DNA of 64,000 nucleotides from JBAZAX01 sp041671765 (lineage in GTDB: Bacteria; Babelota; Babeliae; Babelales; RVW-14), in assembly GCA_041671765.1 (NCBI GenBank), contig JBAZAX010000003.1:1-64000 (forward strand), read 5' to 3'. This document shows, in pieces, positions 24,196-33,008 of this stretch. The stretch's first letter is position 1. Every line of letters begins with the position of its first letter. The notes beneath the pieces were generated by a model. That model was given only the letters and a program-made list of their open reading frames with translations. It searched no databases and was not told the DNA's origin. The position numbers and the translations under genes are program-made.

Positions 24196-25461
24196 ATGAA
24201 GAGTCTTAAGTCCATTGCGATAATTTTTGTAATTACGGCATTTTATTCCAACACCTATTGCGCAACCAAGCCACCAGCCGATATAAAAGGCAATTTGACA
24301 ACATTAAAGCAGTCGCTGGGACGGCTGAAAACAAAATTAGATTCTTTATCAAAAAAATTGGGCTCCATAAAAACAAAGTTATTAGATTTAAAGAAACCGC
24401 AGGTTCAAATAGATCAGGGAGCATCAGGTTTTTGGATTCCATTTGAAGACCCTCAGATATTTGGAATCCCTATGGGAATAAAATTCTTCAAAGAAAATGC
24501 TACAAATGCTACAAGCGAACTAATAATTGAATATCATATTCTAAAACATCTTTTGACTATGTATGATTTTATTACAAAAAAAATTAATGCCGATTATTGG
24601 AACCCTCATCCATTTACAACATTATTTTATGCAAAAGATTTCAGTATTAAATCACCATATGATGAAGATGACAAAGGATTTAGCGAAATTCATATGAAAC
24701 GCGAAGCAATAATTGATAAAGAAAAAGGACAAAGACCAAACATAGCTGAACTGCCATACCTAATTATGGAAAACTACAAAAGAGATATCTCTTGTAAAAA
24801 AAAGATCCATGAGACTACCAGCAAAACTACGTGGAATGCAAAGCTTAAAACATTCTCTGACGACCTGTTTAGCGCAAAAAAATTTACTGCAAATAAAGAA
24901 AAATATCTTACTCAATTAAAAATAAAACTTGGACAGATTTTGCTACTATTTTACTTCATGGGAATAACAACACATGACTGTGACATGTTTATATTTTTTG
25001 ATGAAAAACTAGATCGCGGGTACTTCAAAGATAATATTACCGATGAAACACTTAAAAAAGCTCCAATAGCTAATATATTAAAAGCTACGGGTGTAAAATT
25101 AATCGATTTTGGCGAAAGTAGACTATTTTACACTAACAATGCAAAAACAATAATTCGCATAAATAAAATTTGGTATGACGATAAAACAAATACAAATATG
25201 GATGTAAAAAAAGCTATCGACACAAAAATTCAAATAATTAATAATGAGTTTGGAAGTGCACAAACATTCAATGATTATGAATCCCAAATAAACGAGCAAT
25301 TAAAAAACGGCTTTAACCCAATAAAAGACTTTAATGCTACGGAAAAGGCAGCCATAAAAACCTTATATGATTTCGTTATTGCTTACGAAGATTCTACGAC
25401 AAAAACAAAACCTTTTGCAAACTTGTACCACCATGCTGTTGTTGAAAATAGTTTAAAGTAA
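24196..25461 (+). CDS. Secreted protein-kinase-like protein (effector candidate)
   Basis: 421 residues with a signal peptide (about 1-22). Next comes a Leu/Lys heptad stretch 'LTTLKQSLGRLKTKLDSL' (about 35-66) closely resembling the C-terminal tails of the two USPs downstream. From about 85 the order of motifs fits a protein-kinase fold: 'GIPMGIKFF' with a candidate ATP-binding Lys96, 'SELIIEYHIL' with a candidate alpha-C Glu (108 or 112), hinge-like 'YLIMENYK' (about 190), 'THDCDMF' (about 259-265) as a divergent catalytic loop, and 'LIDFGES' with DFG at about 304-306. The gap between catalytic loop and DFG (about 45 residues) is longer than usual. GAGAG precedes the start. It leads a tight cluster with two USP genes (gaps of 10 and 11 bases), so one transcript is likely. 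Confidence 0.55.
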   Translation: MKSLKSIAIIFVITAFYSNTYCATKPPADIKGNLTTLKQSLGRLKTKLDSLSKKLGSIKTKLLDLKKPQVQIDQGASGFWIPFEDPQIFGIPMGIKFFKENATNATSELIIEYHILKHLLTMYDFITKKINADYWNPHPFTTLFYAKDFSIKSPYDEDDKGFSEIHMKREAIIDKEKGQRPNIAELPYLIMENYKRDISCKKKIHETTSKTTWNAKLKTFSDDLFSAKKFTANKEKYLTQLKIKLGQILLLFYFMGITTHDCDMFIFFDEKLDRGYFKDNITDETLKKAPIANILKATGVKLIDFGESRLFYTNNAKTIIRINKIWYDDKTNTNMDVKKAIDTKIQIINNEFGSAQTFNDYESQINEQLKNGFNPIKDFNATEKAAIKTLYDFVIAYEDSTTKTKPFANLYHHAVVENSLK

Positions 25462-25471
25462 TGGATTTTTA

Positions 25472-26650
25472 ATGAATTTTTCTATAAAAACATTCACAAT
25501 TATCATTGTCATTTTTTTAGCATTAAATTCATTCATATCTAATGCTAAAAATCGAGGTATCTTTAACGAAAATCGCAATGATTGTTTTATGAACGCCTCA
25601 ACTCAAGCAATCTCACACATCAATGAATTGAGGACATTCTATAACAAATTCAAAGAGTCTGCACATTCCCCAAACTTTGAAAACCACAAGCCAATGCAAG
25701 TTTTATTTAACTATTTAAATGAACTAGAAAAAGAAGAACCCAGTCCAATATCAGGATCAAAAAAATTCAGGGCATATTGGGTTAACAATTTTACCACAAT
25801 GAAAAACTTCAAAACAGGACAACACGACGCTCAAGAATTCATATCTTCAGTTTTCGATATTTTAAATAACGAATTTAATAAGTACCTAACTGAAGCTAGC
25901 GAAAATATAACCCAAAATCCAATAAGTACATTTAAACTACAAATAAAAAAAACTATCACCTGCAATCATTGTGGATATGTACGCAGCATAGATGAACCAG
26001 GATATTTGCTACCATTAACAATTTTATACGGGCCACTGTCTGATCTTAAGCATTGCAATGATTTAACATGCTGCTTAAAAAACTTCTTTGAACCAACTGT
26101 AATGAATGATTGGACGTGCGACAATTGTAGACAAAAAAATGCTCGCCGATTAAAAACAATTTCATTTCTCCCTAAATATTTGGTTATCCAACTAAAAAGA
26201 TTTATATACGGAGGCATTGCCAATAAATTAGATGATGCTATAAAATTTGACCCAATAATAGAAATTGATTCCGATATCATAGATCAATCTATCAAAGAAA
26301 AATATCATAATAAAAATTTTAGTTATAAACTTTTGACTTTTATTTGTCATGAAGGAGGTCCTAGCGGTGGACATTATTGGGCATATGGAAAAGACTCAAA
26401 TAATAATTGGTATAAGTATGATGATTCAACTGTAACTTCAATCACACCAACCATATTAATCGATATTTTAAATCAAACTAAAGAAATTGGCACCCCATAC
26501 GTTCTTTTCTATGAACTCGATGAGAAAACTCTATTTTCACATGAAAGAGTCCATCAACAACTTACTCAGCTCAAATCATCGTTGCAGGAATTGAAAACGC
26601 GGTTGGAAACATTACGAAAGAAATTGGAAATTTTAAAAAGTAAGTTATAG
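25472..26650 (+). CDS. Secreted ubiquitin-specific protease (USP/UCH family C19)
   Basis: 392 residues with a signal peptide (about 1-24). The USP Cys box is 'NRNDCFMNASTQA' with catalytic Cys38. 'TGQHDAQEFISSVF' matches the conserved Q.DA.EF motif. A zinc ribbon is formed by 'CNHCGY' and 'CDNC', and 'YLVIQLKRF' is the family's beta-strand. The His box 'GGPSGGHYWAYGKDSNNNWY' carries His301, and 'YKYDDSTVT' supplies the Asp (317/318). All catalytic residues are present, so it should hydrolyse ubiquitin or ubiquitin-like conjugates. The last 35 residues are a Leu/Lys coiled coil (LTQLKSSLQELKTRLETL). Bacteria lack this substrate, so action inside a eukaryotic host is the natural inference. Confidence 0.88.
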   Translation: MNFSIKTFTIIIVIFLALNSFISNAKNRGIFNENRNDCFMNASTQAISHINELRTFYNKFKESAHSPNFENHKPMQVLFNYLNELEKEEPSPISGSKKFRAYWVNNFTTMKNFKTGQHDAQEFISSVFDILNNEFNKYLTEASENITQNPISTFKLQIKKTITCNHCGYVRSIDEPGYLLPLTILYGPLSDLKHCNDLTCCLKNFFEPTVMNDWTCDNCRQKNARRLKTISFLPKYLVIQLKRFIYGGIANKLDDAIKFDPIIEIDSDIIDQSIKEKYHNKNFSYKLLTFICHEGGPSGGHYWAYGKDSNNNWYKYDDSTVTSITPTILIDILNQTKEIGTPYVLFYELDEKTLFSHERVHQQLTQLKSSLQELKTRLETLRKKLEILKSKL

Positions 26651-26661
26651 AAAGTAAAATA

Positions 26662-28038
26662 ATGAAATTATACTTCAAACACTTTGTCCTAGTAATAATC
26701 ATTATTTCATATCGATCAGGCCACTCAAAAAATAAAGGTCTTGAATGGGGCGACAATAGTTGCTACTTTGATGCTTCAGTTCAGGCATTATCAACTCTTA
26801 AGGATTTTAATGCCAATTTAAGCCAATACAATCCCGAAAATTATCCCCCAACAAGCATCTATTTAAATCTTATAAATTTAATAAATGGTAAATTCACAAC
26901 TGATAACGAATACTTAAAAAGCGATTACGAAATAGAAGGGGGAATTTCTTTGAGAAATTTTCATCTTGGATTTTCACAAGAATTATCAAAGGAAGATGAA
27001 CCAACAGGACAAAAAGATGCTTCTGAATTTATCTTAAAAATTTTAAGTAATATAGAAAAACAAATTCCAGAGTTACGGCAAAAATTCGAAGCTCAAACAA
27101 AACAAAGCTTACAAAGCATTGGAATTAAAGGTAAAGATCTCGATGAAGCAATTCAAGCGCAACTTAATCAACTTCACGATCCTTTTGATAAACTCAATTT
27201 TTTTACTCTCAACTCTAAAGAATGCTTAAACTGTAAACACCTTAACGAACAAACAGAGCCACACCGTATTCTAATTCTTAATTTTGATTCCAAAGAAGCT
27301 AGTGACATTAAAGATCTTTTGAAATTAAATTTCAGAGATAGTCAAATAAGTGATTATAAATGCGATAATTGCCACAAAAATGTAACCTGTAACGGCACTA
27401 AAAAAATTGCAAGCTTACCAAAATACTTAATAATTCATTTATCTCGTAATAATGTAAAAAAAGATGCCACCGGAAGTATTATTTTTGATGCATCAGGAGA
27501 TCCTACTTATGAATTGATTTCAACCCCAATTTTTTTTGCATTTGAAATCAATCTGAATAATATTAAAAATATTTTATCTAATGACATAAAAAAAGAACTC
27601 ACTCAAAAACCTTTAAAGTACAGCTTAAATGCTGTAATTGTTCACGGTGGCGAAAGCGTCAATAGCGGTCACTACTGGGCTTATGCAAAATCAAATGATC
27701 CTAAAGATTTAGGCTCTTGGTACTTGTATAATGATCAATATATTTCCGATGCAGGTAAAGATAAAGATTTAAAACCAAACTCAATGATAATTAAAGTAAT
27801 GCAAACCGGGTTGGATAACAACGTAACTGGATACCCTAATGCAACCCCTTATGTTCTTTTCTATGAGCTAGCAGAAGTTGGCAAAGATGAACCTAATTTT
27901 GATATTTCTTGGCATACTGCAATGCAAAACCAACTTCCGCAAAAACTTACTCAACTAAAAACATCCTTGCAAGAACTGAAAGCAAAGCTGCAAATATTGC
28001 AGGAAAAGTTGGGTGCGTTGCGGAAAAAATTGGGATAA
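26662..28038 (+). CDS. Secreted ubiquitin-specific protease paralogue
   Basis: 458 residues, 11 bases after the first USP. Signal peptide about 1-22. Cys box 'GDNSCYFDASVQAL' with Cys34; 'TGQKDASEFILKIL'; zinc Cys pairs 'CLNCKH' and 'CDNCHKNVTCNG'; 'YLIIHLSRN' strand; His box 'VNSGHYWAYAKSND' with His337. The usual Asp-Asp after the His box is Asn-Asp ('YLYNDQYIS', 357-358), which may keep or weaken activity. It is clearly paralogous to the upstream gene but diverged, with about 70 extra residues in the fingers/palm region. It ends in the same coiled-coil tail (LTQLKTSLQELKAKLQIL). No strong ribosome-binding site is visible, which suits translational coupling. Confidence 0.86.
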   Translation: MKLYFKHFVLVIIIISYRSGHSKNKGLEWGDNSCYFDASVQALSTLKDFNANLSQYNPENYPPTSIYLNLINLINGKFTTDNEYLKSDYEIEGGISLRNFHLGFSQELSKEDEPTGQKDASEFILKILSNIEKQIPELRQKFEAQTKQSLQSIGIKGKDLDEAIQAQLNQLHDPFDKLNFFTLNSKECLNCKHLNEQTEPHRILILNFDSKEASDIKDLLKLNFRDSQISDYKCDNCHKNVTCNGTKKIASLPKYLIIHLSRNNVKKDATGSIIFDASGDPTYELISTPIFFAFEINLNNIKNILSNDIKKELTQKPLKYSLNAVIVHGGESVNSGHYWAYAKSNDPKDLGSWYLYNDQYISDAGKDKDLKPNSMIIKVMQTGLDNNVTGYPNATPYVLFYELAEVGKDEPNFDISWHTAMQNQLPQKLTQLKTSLQELKAKLQILQEKLGALRKKLG

Positions 28039-28044
28039 AAAATA

Positions 28045-28070
28045 GATCCTGGATCAAGTCCAGGATGACA
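28045..28070 (+). repeat. Interspersed palindromic element, short form
   Basis: GATCCTGGATCAAGTCCAGG then ATGACA, nearly identical to the copy inside murE. It lies just after the second USP stop. Confidence 0.85.
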
Positions 28071-28090
28071 AAAATTGAAGTATTAATTCT

Positions 28091-28128
28091 GACTGGCTTG
28101 CCAGACGAAGCCCTTCAAGGGCGAAGAC
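28091..28128. repeat. Double hairpin next to the tmRNA 3' end
   Basis: CTGGCTTGCCAG and CGAAGCCCTTCAAGGGCGAAG are two adjacent palindromes directly downstream of tmRNA on the minus strand. It may act in 3' processing or termination of tmRNA, or be another repeat element. Confidence 0.55.
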
Positions 28129-28502
28129 TGGTGGAGGCGATGGGATTTGAACCCATGTCCGTAATACCCAGCTCTTCGAGCACTACATGCTTAGTTCTTA
28201 TTTATACTTCTACTATGCTGCAAGAACACAGGACAAGTAAAAGCCGGTTCAGTATACAATCCAAATACACTACCAAAAAGTCTTTTTAGAAGGTTCCATC
28301 TGATTATACGTGTATGCGAAACTGATAGACACGTCTGCATACAAGATGCGATATGCCCTACTTAATTAAGCAGCTGCAACCGCATAACTATCCATATTGG
28401 AGTAGTTTGCATTTATGTTTTTGAACGTTGATTAACGAGTTCCATTCAAAACTCGGCATGCTCTCAAAGCTCTTGACACTACGTCGAAGCCAACACGCCC
28501 CC
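28129..28502 (-). ncRNA. ssrA: tmRNA (ssrA) with tag ANYSNMDSYAVAAA
   Basis: The minus strand starts GGGGGCG (28502-28496) and ends CGCCTCC-A-CCA (28138-28129), giving a full acceptor stem with CCA encoded. The 5' part 'GTTGGCTTCGACGTAG' and the T-arm 'GGGTTCAAATCCC' are standard tmRNA sequences. The resume codon GCA begins at 28410 and the tag reads ANYSNMDSYAVAAA, then TAA (28368-28366). Size 374 nt, one piece and not permuted. Role: trans-translation with SmpB to rescue stalled ribosomes and tag the product for proteolysis. Confidence 0.95.
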
Positions 28503-28751
28503 AAATTTTTCAAAGATCTGATAACCTATTATAATAAGATTATAATATAAGTATGATTATATAAATATATTTTCTATATGTCAACAATAGCGAAGCTATA
28601 AAAAGCCTTTCGTAATCGCTAAAAACTGGGCTTTTATCCTAAAAAACAGGCCTAAATGGACTTTAACCGTCAGTTCTGTAAACTATCTGTAATTAATGTT
28701 TTTTAAGTGAGATCAGGGGGATCAATCGTTTCATAACCACAAAGGGTTTTT

Positions 28752-29933
28752 ATGAGTAAGAAAAGTACAGTTTTCACCCTAGGACTTGCCACATTCACAA
28801 TGTTTTTTGGGGCAGGTAACATCGTATTTCCTCTCAGCCTTGGCCGAGACATGGGTAATATGGTATTTTATGCAATCCTAGGCTTTTTTATTACGGCGAT
28901 CTTTGTTCCATTGCTTGGTCTAATTTCCGTAATGCTTTTTGAAGGTGATTATAAAAAATTCTTGTCGACAATGGGTACAATTCCCGCAAATTTGATTGCT
29001 CTTATCTGCATGATTTTGTTAGGCCCGTTTGGATGTATAGCTCGTTGCATAGTGCTTTCATACTCCGCTGTTCAATGGCACTTACCAAATATTTCGCTTT
29101 TTACATACAGCCTGATTGCATCCATTTTTGTGTTTTTAGTTACACAAAATAAAAATAGAATTGTCGGGCTACTTGGAAAATATCTTGGTCCTATAAAATT
29201 AACGCTGCTTCTTTCGGTAATAGCTGTTGGATTGGCAGCTCCATTTATGATTGAACCAACAACATTTACCTCAAGTCAAAGCTTTATGCGTGGATTCAAT
29301 GATGGATACTTCACGATGGATCTCATCTGTGCACTCTTCTTTTCAATGTTAATTTACACAGCCCTAAAAAAGATGTTAGCCGAAGAAGGCAAAACGTCAC
29401 CAAGATACCTGATTGTTTATGGTATAAAATCAAGTCTTATTGGTGGTGGACTACTAGGAGTTGTTTACCTTGGTTTTTGTACAATTGCGGCCATGTATGG
29501 ACCACATATCCATGGAATTGGAAGAGATCAAATTTTAAGCGCTTTGACAACAAAAATTCTTGGACATGGCGCCGGAATTCTTGCCAATGCAACCGTTGCA
29601 ATAACATGCTTAACAACAGCAATTGCTTTGACAACAGTTTTTGCTGATTATTTGGCTCACGAACTTACAAAATCTAAAATTCGTTATCCTTATGCTCTTT
29701 TAATAACAACAGTTATCACATTTGCAATGTCAAATCTTGGATTTGAAGGAATTATGAATTTTGTTGAACCAATAATTGTTGTTTTATACCCAGCACTGAT
29801 AGTCTTATGTTTGGCTAATATTGCAAGCAAAGCGTTTGGATTCAGGTATATAAAATCTGTTGTATTTACAGCGCTTATTGCAAGCCTAGTTTTTAACTAT
29901 GGACAAGCGATTGCAAGCTTGATAATTAGATAA
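28752..29933 (+). CDS. brnQ: Branched-chain amino acid transporter, BrnQ/LIVCS family
   Basis: 393 residues, about 12 hydrophobic helices and no signal peptide. The N-terminal signature 'FTLGLATFTMFFGAGNIVFP' is diagnostic of BrnQ carriers, which bring in Leu/Ile/Val by sodium or proton symport. Slightly short against the usual 430-440. AAAGGG lies 8 bases before the ATG. It is monocistronic with its own terminator. Uptake of host amino acids would suit an organism with reduced biosynthesis (inference). Confidence 0.9.
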   Translation: MSKKSTVFTLGLATFTMFFGAGNIVFPLSLGRDMGNMVFYAILGFFITAIFVPLLGLISVMLFEGDYKKFLSTMGTIPANLIALICMILLGPFGCIARCIVLSYSAVQWHLPNISLFTYSLIASIFVFLVTQNKNRIVGLLGKYLGPIKLTLLLSVIAVGLAAPFMIEPTTFTSSQSFMRGFNDGYFTMDLICALFFSMLIYTALKKMLAEEGKTSPRYLIVYGIKSSLIGGGLLGVVYLGFCTIAAMYGPHIHGIGRDQILSALTTKILGHGAGILANATVAITCLTTAIALTTVFADYLAHELTKSKIRYPYALLITTVITFAMSNLGFEGIMNFVEPIIVVLYPALIVLCLANIASKAFGFRYIKSVVFTALIASLVFNYGQAIASLIIR

Positions 29934-29963
29934 AATTTTTGAAATTAATTTTAATTTATTTTT

Positions 29964-29990
29964 GGGGCGTCTTACAAGGCGCCCTTTTTT
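29964..29990 (+). terminator. Rho-independent terminator after brnQ
   Basis: GGGCGTCT / AGGCGCCC stem (one G-U pair) with a 4-base loop, followed by TTTTTT. Confidence 0.88.
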
Positions 29991-30116
29991 GATTCCCATA
30001 ACTTAAAAATTTACACAAACTTTGCACAAACATTGACGAATTTTGCAATATCAGGCATCTTTTGAATGTTTTAAGAGGCAATTTTCCAAGTTTTATTTTA
30101 AATATGGGCTGATTCT

Positions 30117-32492
30117 ATGAAACTCTCTCTTGCATGGATATTTGATCACATTGATGCAGACTGGAAAAAACAAGACATCAATCAAATTTTTTCAAAATTT
30201 AATACCACAACGGCAGAAATTGAAGGTTTCCATAAGCTAAAATATGACTTGCAAAACTTCTTTATTGGAAAAGTTGTTGAACACTCTGACGGAAAAACAA
30301 AATTTTTGGTCCCCGAGCTAAAAAAAGAGATCGAACTTGCTCGACGCCAAGACGAAACCGATGGGATGTTCGCACATATCGCAAATCCAATATTCATGAT
30401 CAAAAAAGTTGATAGCTCTTTTTATTGGGCAAATTTGGTTGATTTTGGGATGGAAAAAGATGGGTTACTTCCTGCATTTGATGTAAAAGAGCAAGACTTG
30501 TCCGGAAATTGGCGTAACAAATTTGAATCTGAAGATATCATTCTTGAAATTGATAATAAATCAATAACACATAGACCTGATATGTGGGGACATGCTGGTT
30601 TTGCACGAGAAATAGCAATGATGATGGATCTGCCATTTAAAGAGCAATCTGAATTCCTAAAAGATATCCCTGTGCAATGCTTTGATGGTAAAAGTAGAGC
30701 AACACAGACTAACCCAATTACAATCGAAAATAATTCACCGGAAAGCTGCAAAAGATTTACAGGTCTTTATTTTAAATCAATTGAAAATAGACCATCCAAT
30801 ATTTTTATTGCAAGCCGATTACTCAAAATAGGCCAGCGACCAATTAACGGAATAATCGATCTGACAAACTATATTGCACAAGAATTGGCACAGCCTGTGC
30901 ATGCTTATGACACAGAAAAAATCACAGACAAAAAGGTCATTATTAGACCGGCTAAAAATGGCGAAAAAATTGAGCTTTTAGACGGAAACAGTATCGAACT
31001 TACCAATCAAGATATGGTCATTGCAGATAATAAAAATGCAATGTGCCTGGCTGGAGTTAGGGGTGGGATGAGTAGCTCAATAAGCCACTCAACAACCTCT
31101 ATTTTTTTTGAATCGGCAACGTTTGATGCCGGAGCTGTAAGGCGCAGTGCATTAAGACATAAAACACGAACAGATTCTTCTGCAAGATTTGAAAAGACAC
31201 TTGATCCAAACCAGACAATCCAAGCAACACAAAGATTTTTGAAATTATTGGATGAGTGTGAAATAAAAGCTGAGTACGCAACAGAAACAATTTCTGTTGG
31301 GCATCCAGTCACAGAAAATGTAATTGAATTAAGTCATGATTTTTTAGAAAAACGCTCAGGAATTAACTTAAAAGAAAGTGACGTTACAACACCTCTTGTA
31401 AAGCTAGGTTTTACCGTTTCAGTAAAAAAAACACCCGCTTCAATACTCTATGACATTAAAATTCCTACTTATCGCGGAAGCAAAGATATCAAAATAAAAG
31501 AAGATATTCTTGAAGAGGTAGTACGCTGTTATGGTCTTAATAAAATCCCTCTTGAGCTTCCTGTTTTCATCAGAAAACCTTATGACATTAGACCTCAAAC
31601 AAGATTGCGCACCATCAAGGATTATCTCTCAAGTGGTGCTAAAATGTCTGAACAACAAAATTATGTCTTCTTCGATGAAGATTTTTTGACAGAAATAAAT
31701 TTGAATGAGTCGTACACTGTCAAAGTTGTTAATCCGGTTTCACAAAATAACTTTCGTTTAGTTTCATCACTGATTCCGGGTCTTCTTAAAAACATAAAAA
31801 CTAACAATGTTCATCATGACAAGCTCGCTTTTTTTGAATTTGCACGTGTCTGGAAACTGGAAAAGGATAAAGCCCTTGAATACAAATCACTTGCCGGGGT
31901 ATTTTTTGAAAAATTCGGAGCAATAGATTTTTACAAATACAAACAACATATAATTGATCTATTTTTGACGCTCGGAGTTAATGTTAAAAAGCTTGAATGG
32001 CAAAAAATTGATAAACCTGAAAAAGATTGGTATCGAGAATATCAGACCGCAAATATACTCTATGATGGCAAAAAAATTGGGGTTGCGGGCAACGCCGATC
32101 CGGTTTTTTTAAGCAAACTTAAAATTCATGAACAAAATTCGGCATTTATTTTTGAAATTGACGGAGACTGGCTTTTAAATCCTGAAATAAAAGTAAAACG
32201 TTACTCTGCATTTTCAAGATTTCAGGAAACTTATTTTGACTTAAGCATTCTTGTCCCGCTAACTTTAACAACTAAATTTGTTGAAGATAAGCTAGAAAAA
32301 GTAAACGCTCTTGTTAAAAAAGTTGAATTAATCGACTTTTTTGAAAAAGCCGAATGGATAGATGCCAGATCTCAAACATTTAGAATTTGGCTTGAACATT
32401 TTGATAAAACATTAGAAAAAGAAGATATTGATAACACAATGCAACAGGCAATTAAAACAGTTGAATCATTTGGAGCAAAACTTAGATCCTAG
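30117..32492 (+). CDS. pheT: Phenylalanine--tRNA ligase beta subunit
   Basis: 791 residues. N-terminus 'MKLSLAWIFDHIDADW'; B3/B4 region with 'ITHRPDMWGHAGFAREIA' (about 142) and 'RPINGIIDLTNYIAQELAQP' in the B3/4 fold; B5 region about 400-480 ('KIPTYRGSKDIKIKEDILEE'); catalytic-like core about 490-690; and the C-terminal FDX-ACB anticodon-binding domain 'FSRFQETYFDLSILVP' to 'TVESFGAKLRS'. The EMAP-type tRNA-binding domain near residues 40-125 is strongly shortened and lacks its usual motifs. Works with PheS as an alpha2beta2 enzyme charging tRNA-Phe; pheS is not next to it here. It starts a run with lspA and the following genes. Confidence 0.93.
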   Translation: MKLSLAWIFDHIDADWKKQDINQIFSKFNTTTAEIEGFHKLKYDLQNFFIGKVVEHSDGKTKFLVPELKKEIELARRQDETDGMFAHIANPIFMIKKVDSSFYWANLVDFGMEKDGLLPAFDVKEQDLSGNWRNKFESEDIILEIDNKSITHRPDMWGHAGFAREIAMMMDLPFKEQSEFLKDIPVQCFDGKSRATQTNPITIENNSPESCKRFTGLYFKSIENRPSNIFIASRLLKIGQRPINGIIDLTNYIAQELAQPVHAYDTEKITDKKVIIRPAKNGEKIELLDGNSIELTNQDMVIADNKNAMCLAGVRGGMSSSISHSTTSIFFESATFDAGAVRRSALRHKTRTDSSARFEKTLDPNQTIQATQRFLKLLDECEIKAEYATETISVGHPVTENVIELSHDFLEKRSGINLKESDVTTPLVKLGFTVSVKKTPASILYDIKIPTYRGSKDIKIKEDILEEVVRCYGLNKIPLELPVFIRKPYDIRPQTRLRTIKDYLSSGAKMSEQQNYVFFDEDFLTEINLNESYTVKVVNPVSQNNFRLVSSLIPGLLKNIKTNNVHHDKLAFFEFARVWKLEKDKALEYKSLAGVFFEKFGAIDFYKYKQHIIDLFLTLGVNVKKLEWQKIDKPEKDWYREYQTANILYDGKKIGVAGNADPVFLSKLKIHEQNSAFIFEIDGDWLLNPEIKVKRYSAFSRFQETYFDLSILVPLTLTTKFVEDKLEKVNALVKKVELIDFFEKAEWIDARSQTFRIWLEHFDKTLEKEDIDNTMQQAIKTVESFGAKLRS

Positions 32493-32537
32493 GGTATTAA
32501 GATATTTAAATAGTCCTTTAAATTCGAGATAAACATT

Positions 32538-33008
32538 ATGAATAGAAGTTCGTCTTTTGTTTTATATTTATTCTTAATTTCAACAATTATAACAGCTGAT
32601 CAAGCAACAAAACGTTGGGCTCTGACTAACTTGAACGCAGATTTACCAGTCAATGGATGGTGTAATTTATCATTATCTGCAAATCGTGGAGTCAGCTGGG
32701 GTTTGTTTAATTTTCAGTCAAATTTTGGATTTTATATTTTGACATCTATAATTTCAATAGTAATTCTTGCATTTGCGCTTTATGCCGTAATTCAACACTT
32801 GAATAAAATTTCAATTCATTTTGAAAGCTTCATAATTGGAGGCGCAATTTCAAATGTTATTGACAGACTCACCCATGGTTTTGTTATAGACTTTCTAGAC
32901 ATACACATGGGGATTTGGCACTGGCCGACATTTAATATTGCAGATGTTTTTGTAGTAATCGGAGTTTTGGGAGTATTACTTAAAGAATTACGGAAGAATC
33001 ATGATTGA
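32538..33008 (+). CDS. lspA: Lipoprotein signal peptidase (signal peptidase II)
   Basis: 156 residues with four membrane helices. Conserved motifs: 'ADQATKRWA' (about 21), 'SANRGVSWGLF' (about 48), 'GGAISNVIDRL' with catalytic Asp (about 113) and 'FNIADVFVVIG' with the second catalytic Asp (about 137). It cleaves prolipoproteins before the lipidated Cys, for example the LPGC lipoprotein at 396. Its last 8 bases overlap the next gene (ATGATTGA), so the two are translationally coupled. Confidence 0.95.
   Translation: MNRSSSFVLYLFLISTIITADQATKRWALTNLNADLPVNGWCNLSLSANRGVSWGLFNFQSNFGFYILTSIISIVILAFALYAVIQHLNKISIHFESFIIGGAISNVIDRLTHGFVIDFLDIHMGIWHWPTFNIADVFVVIGVLGVLLKELRKNHD

Noticed and set aside
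27909..28289. Plus-strand frame of 126 residues running from the second USP into tmRNA
   Set aside because: It overlaps the USP coding end in another frame and the tmRNA on the opposite strand; no ribosome-binding site or domain.
28503..28751. Riboswitch or T-box upstream of brnQ
   Set aside because: No conserved T-box or other riboswitch core was seen in this 249-base spacer.
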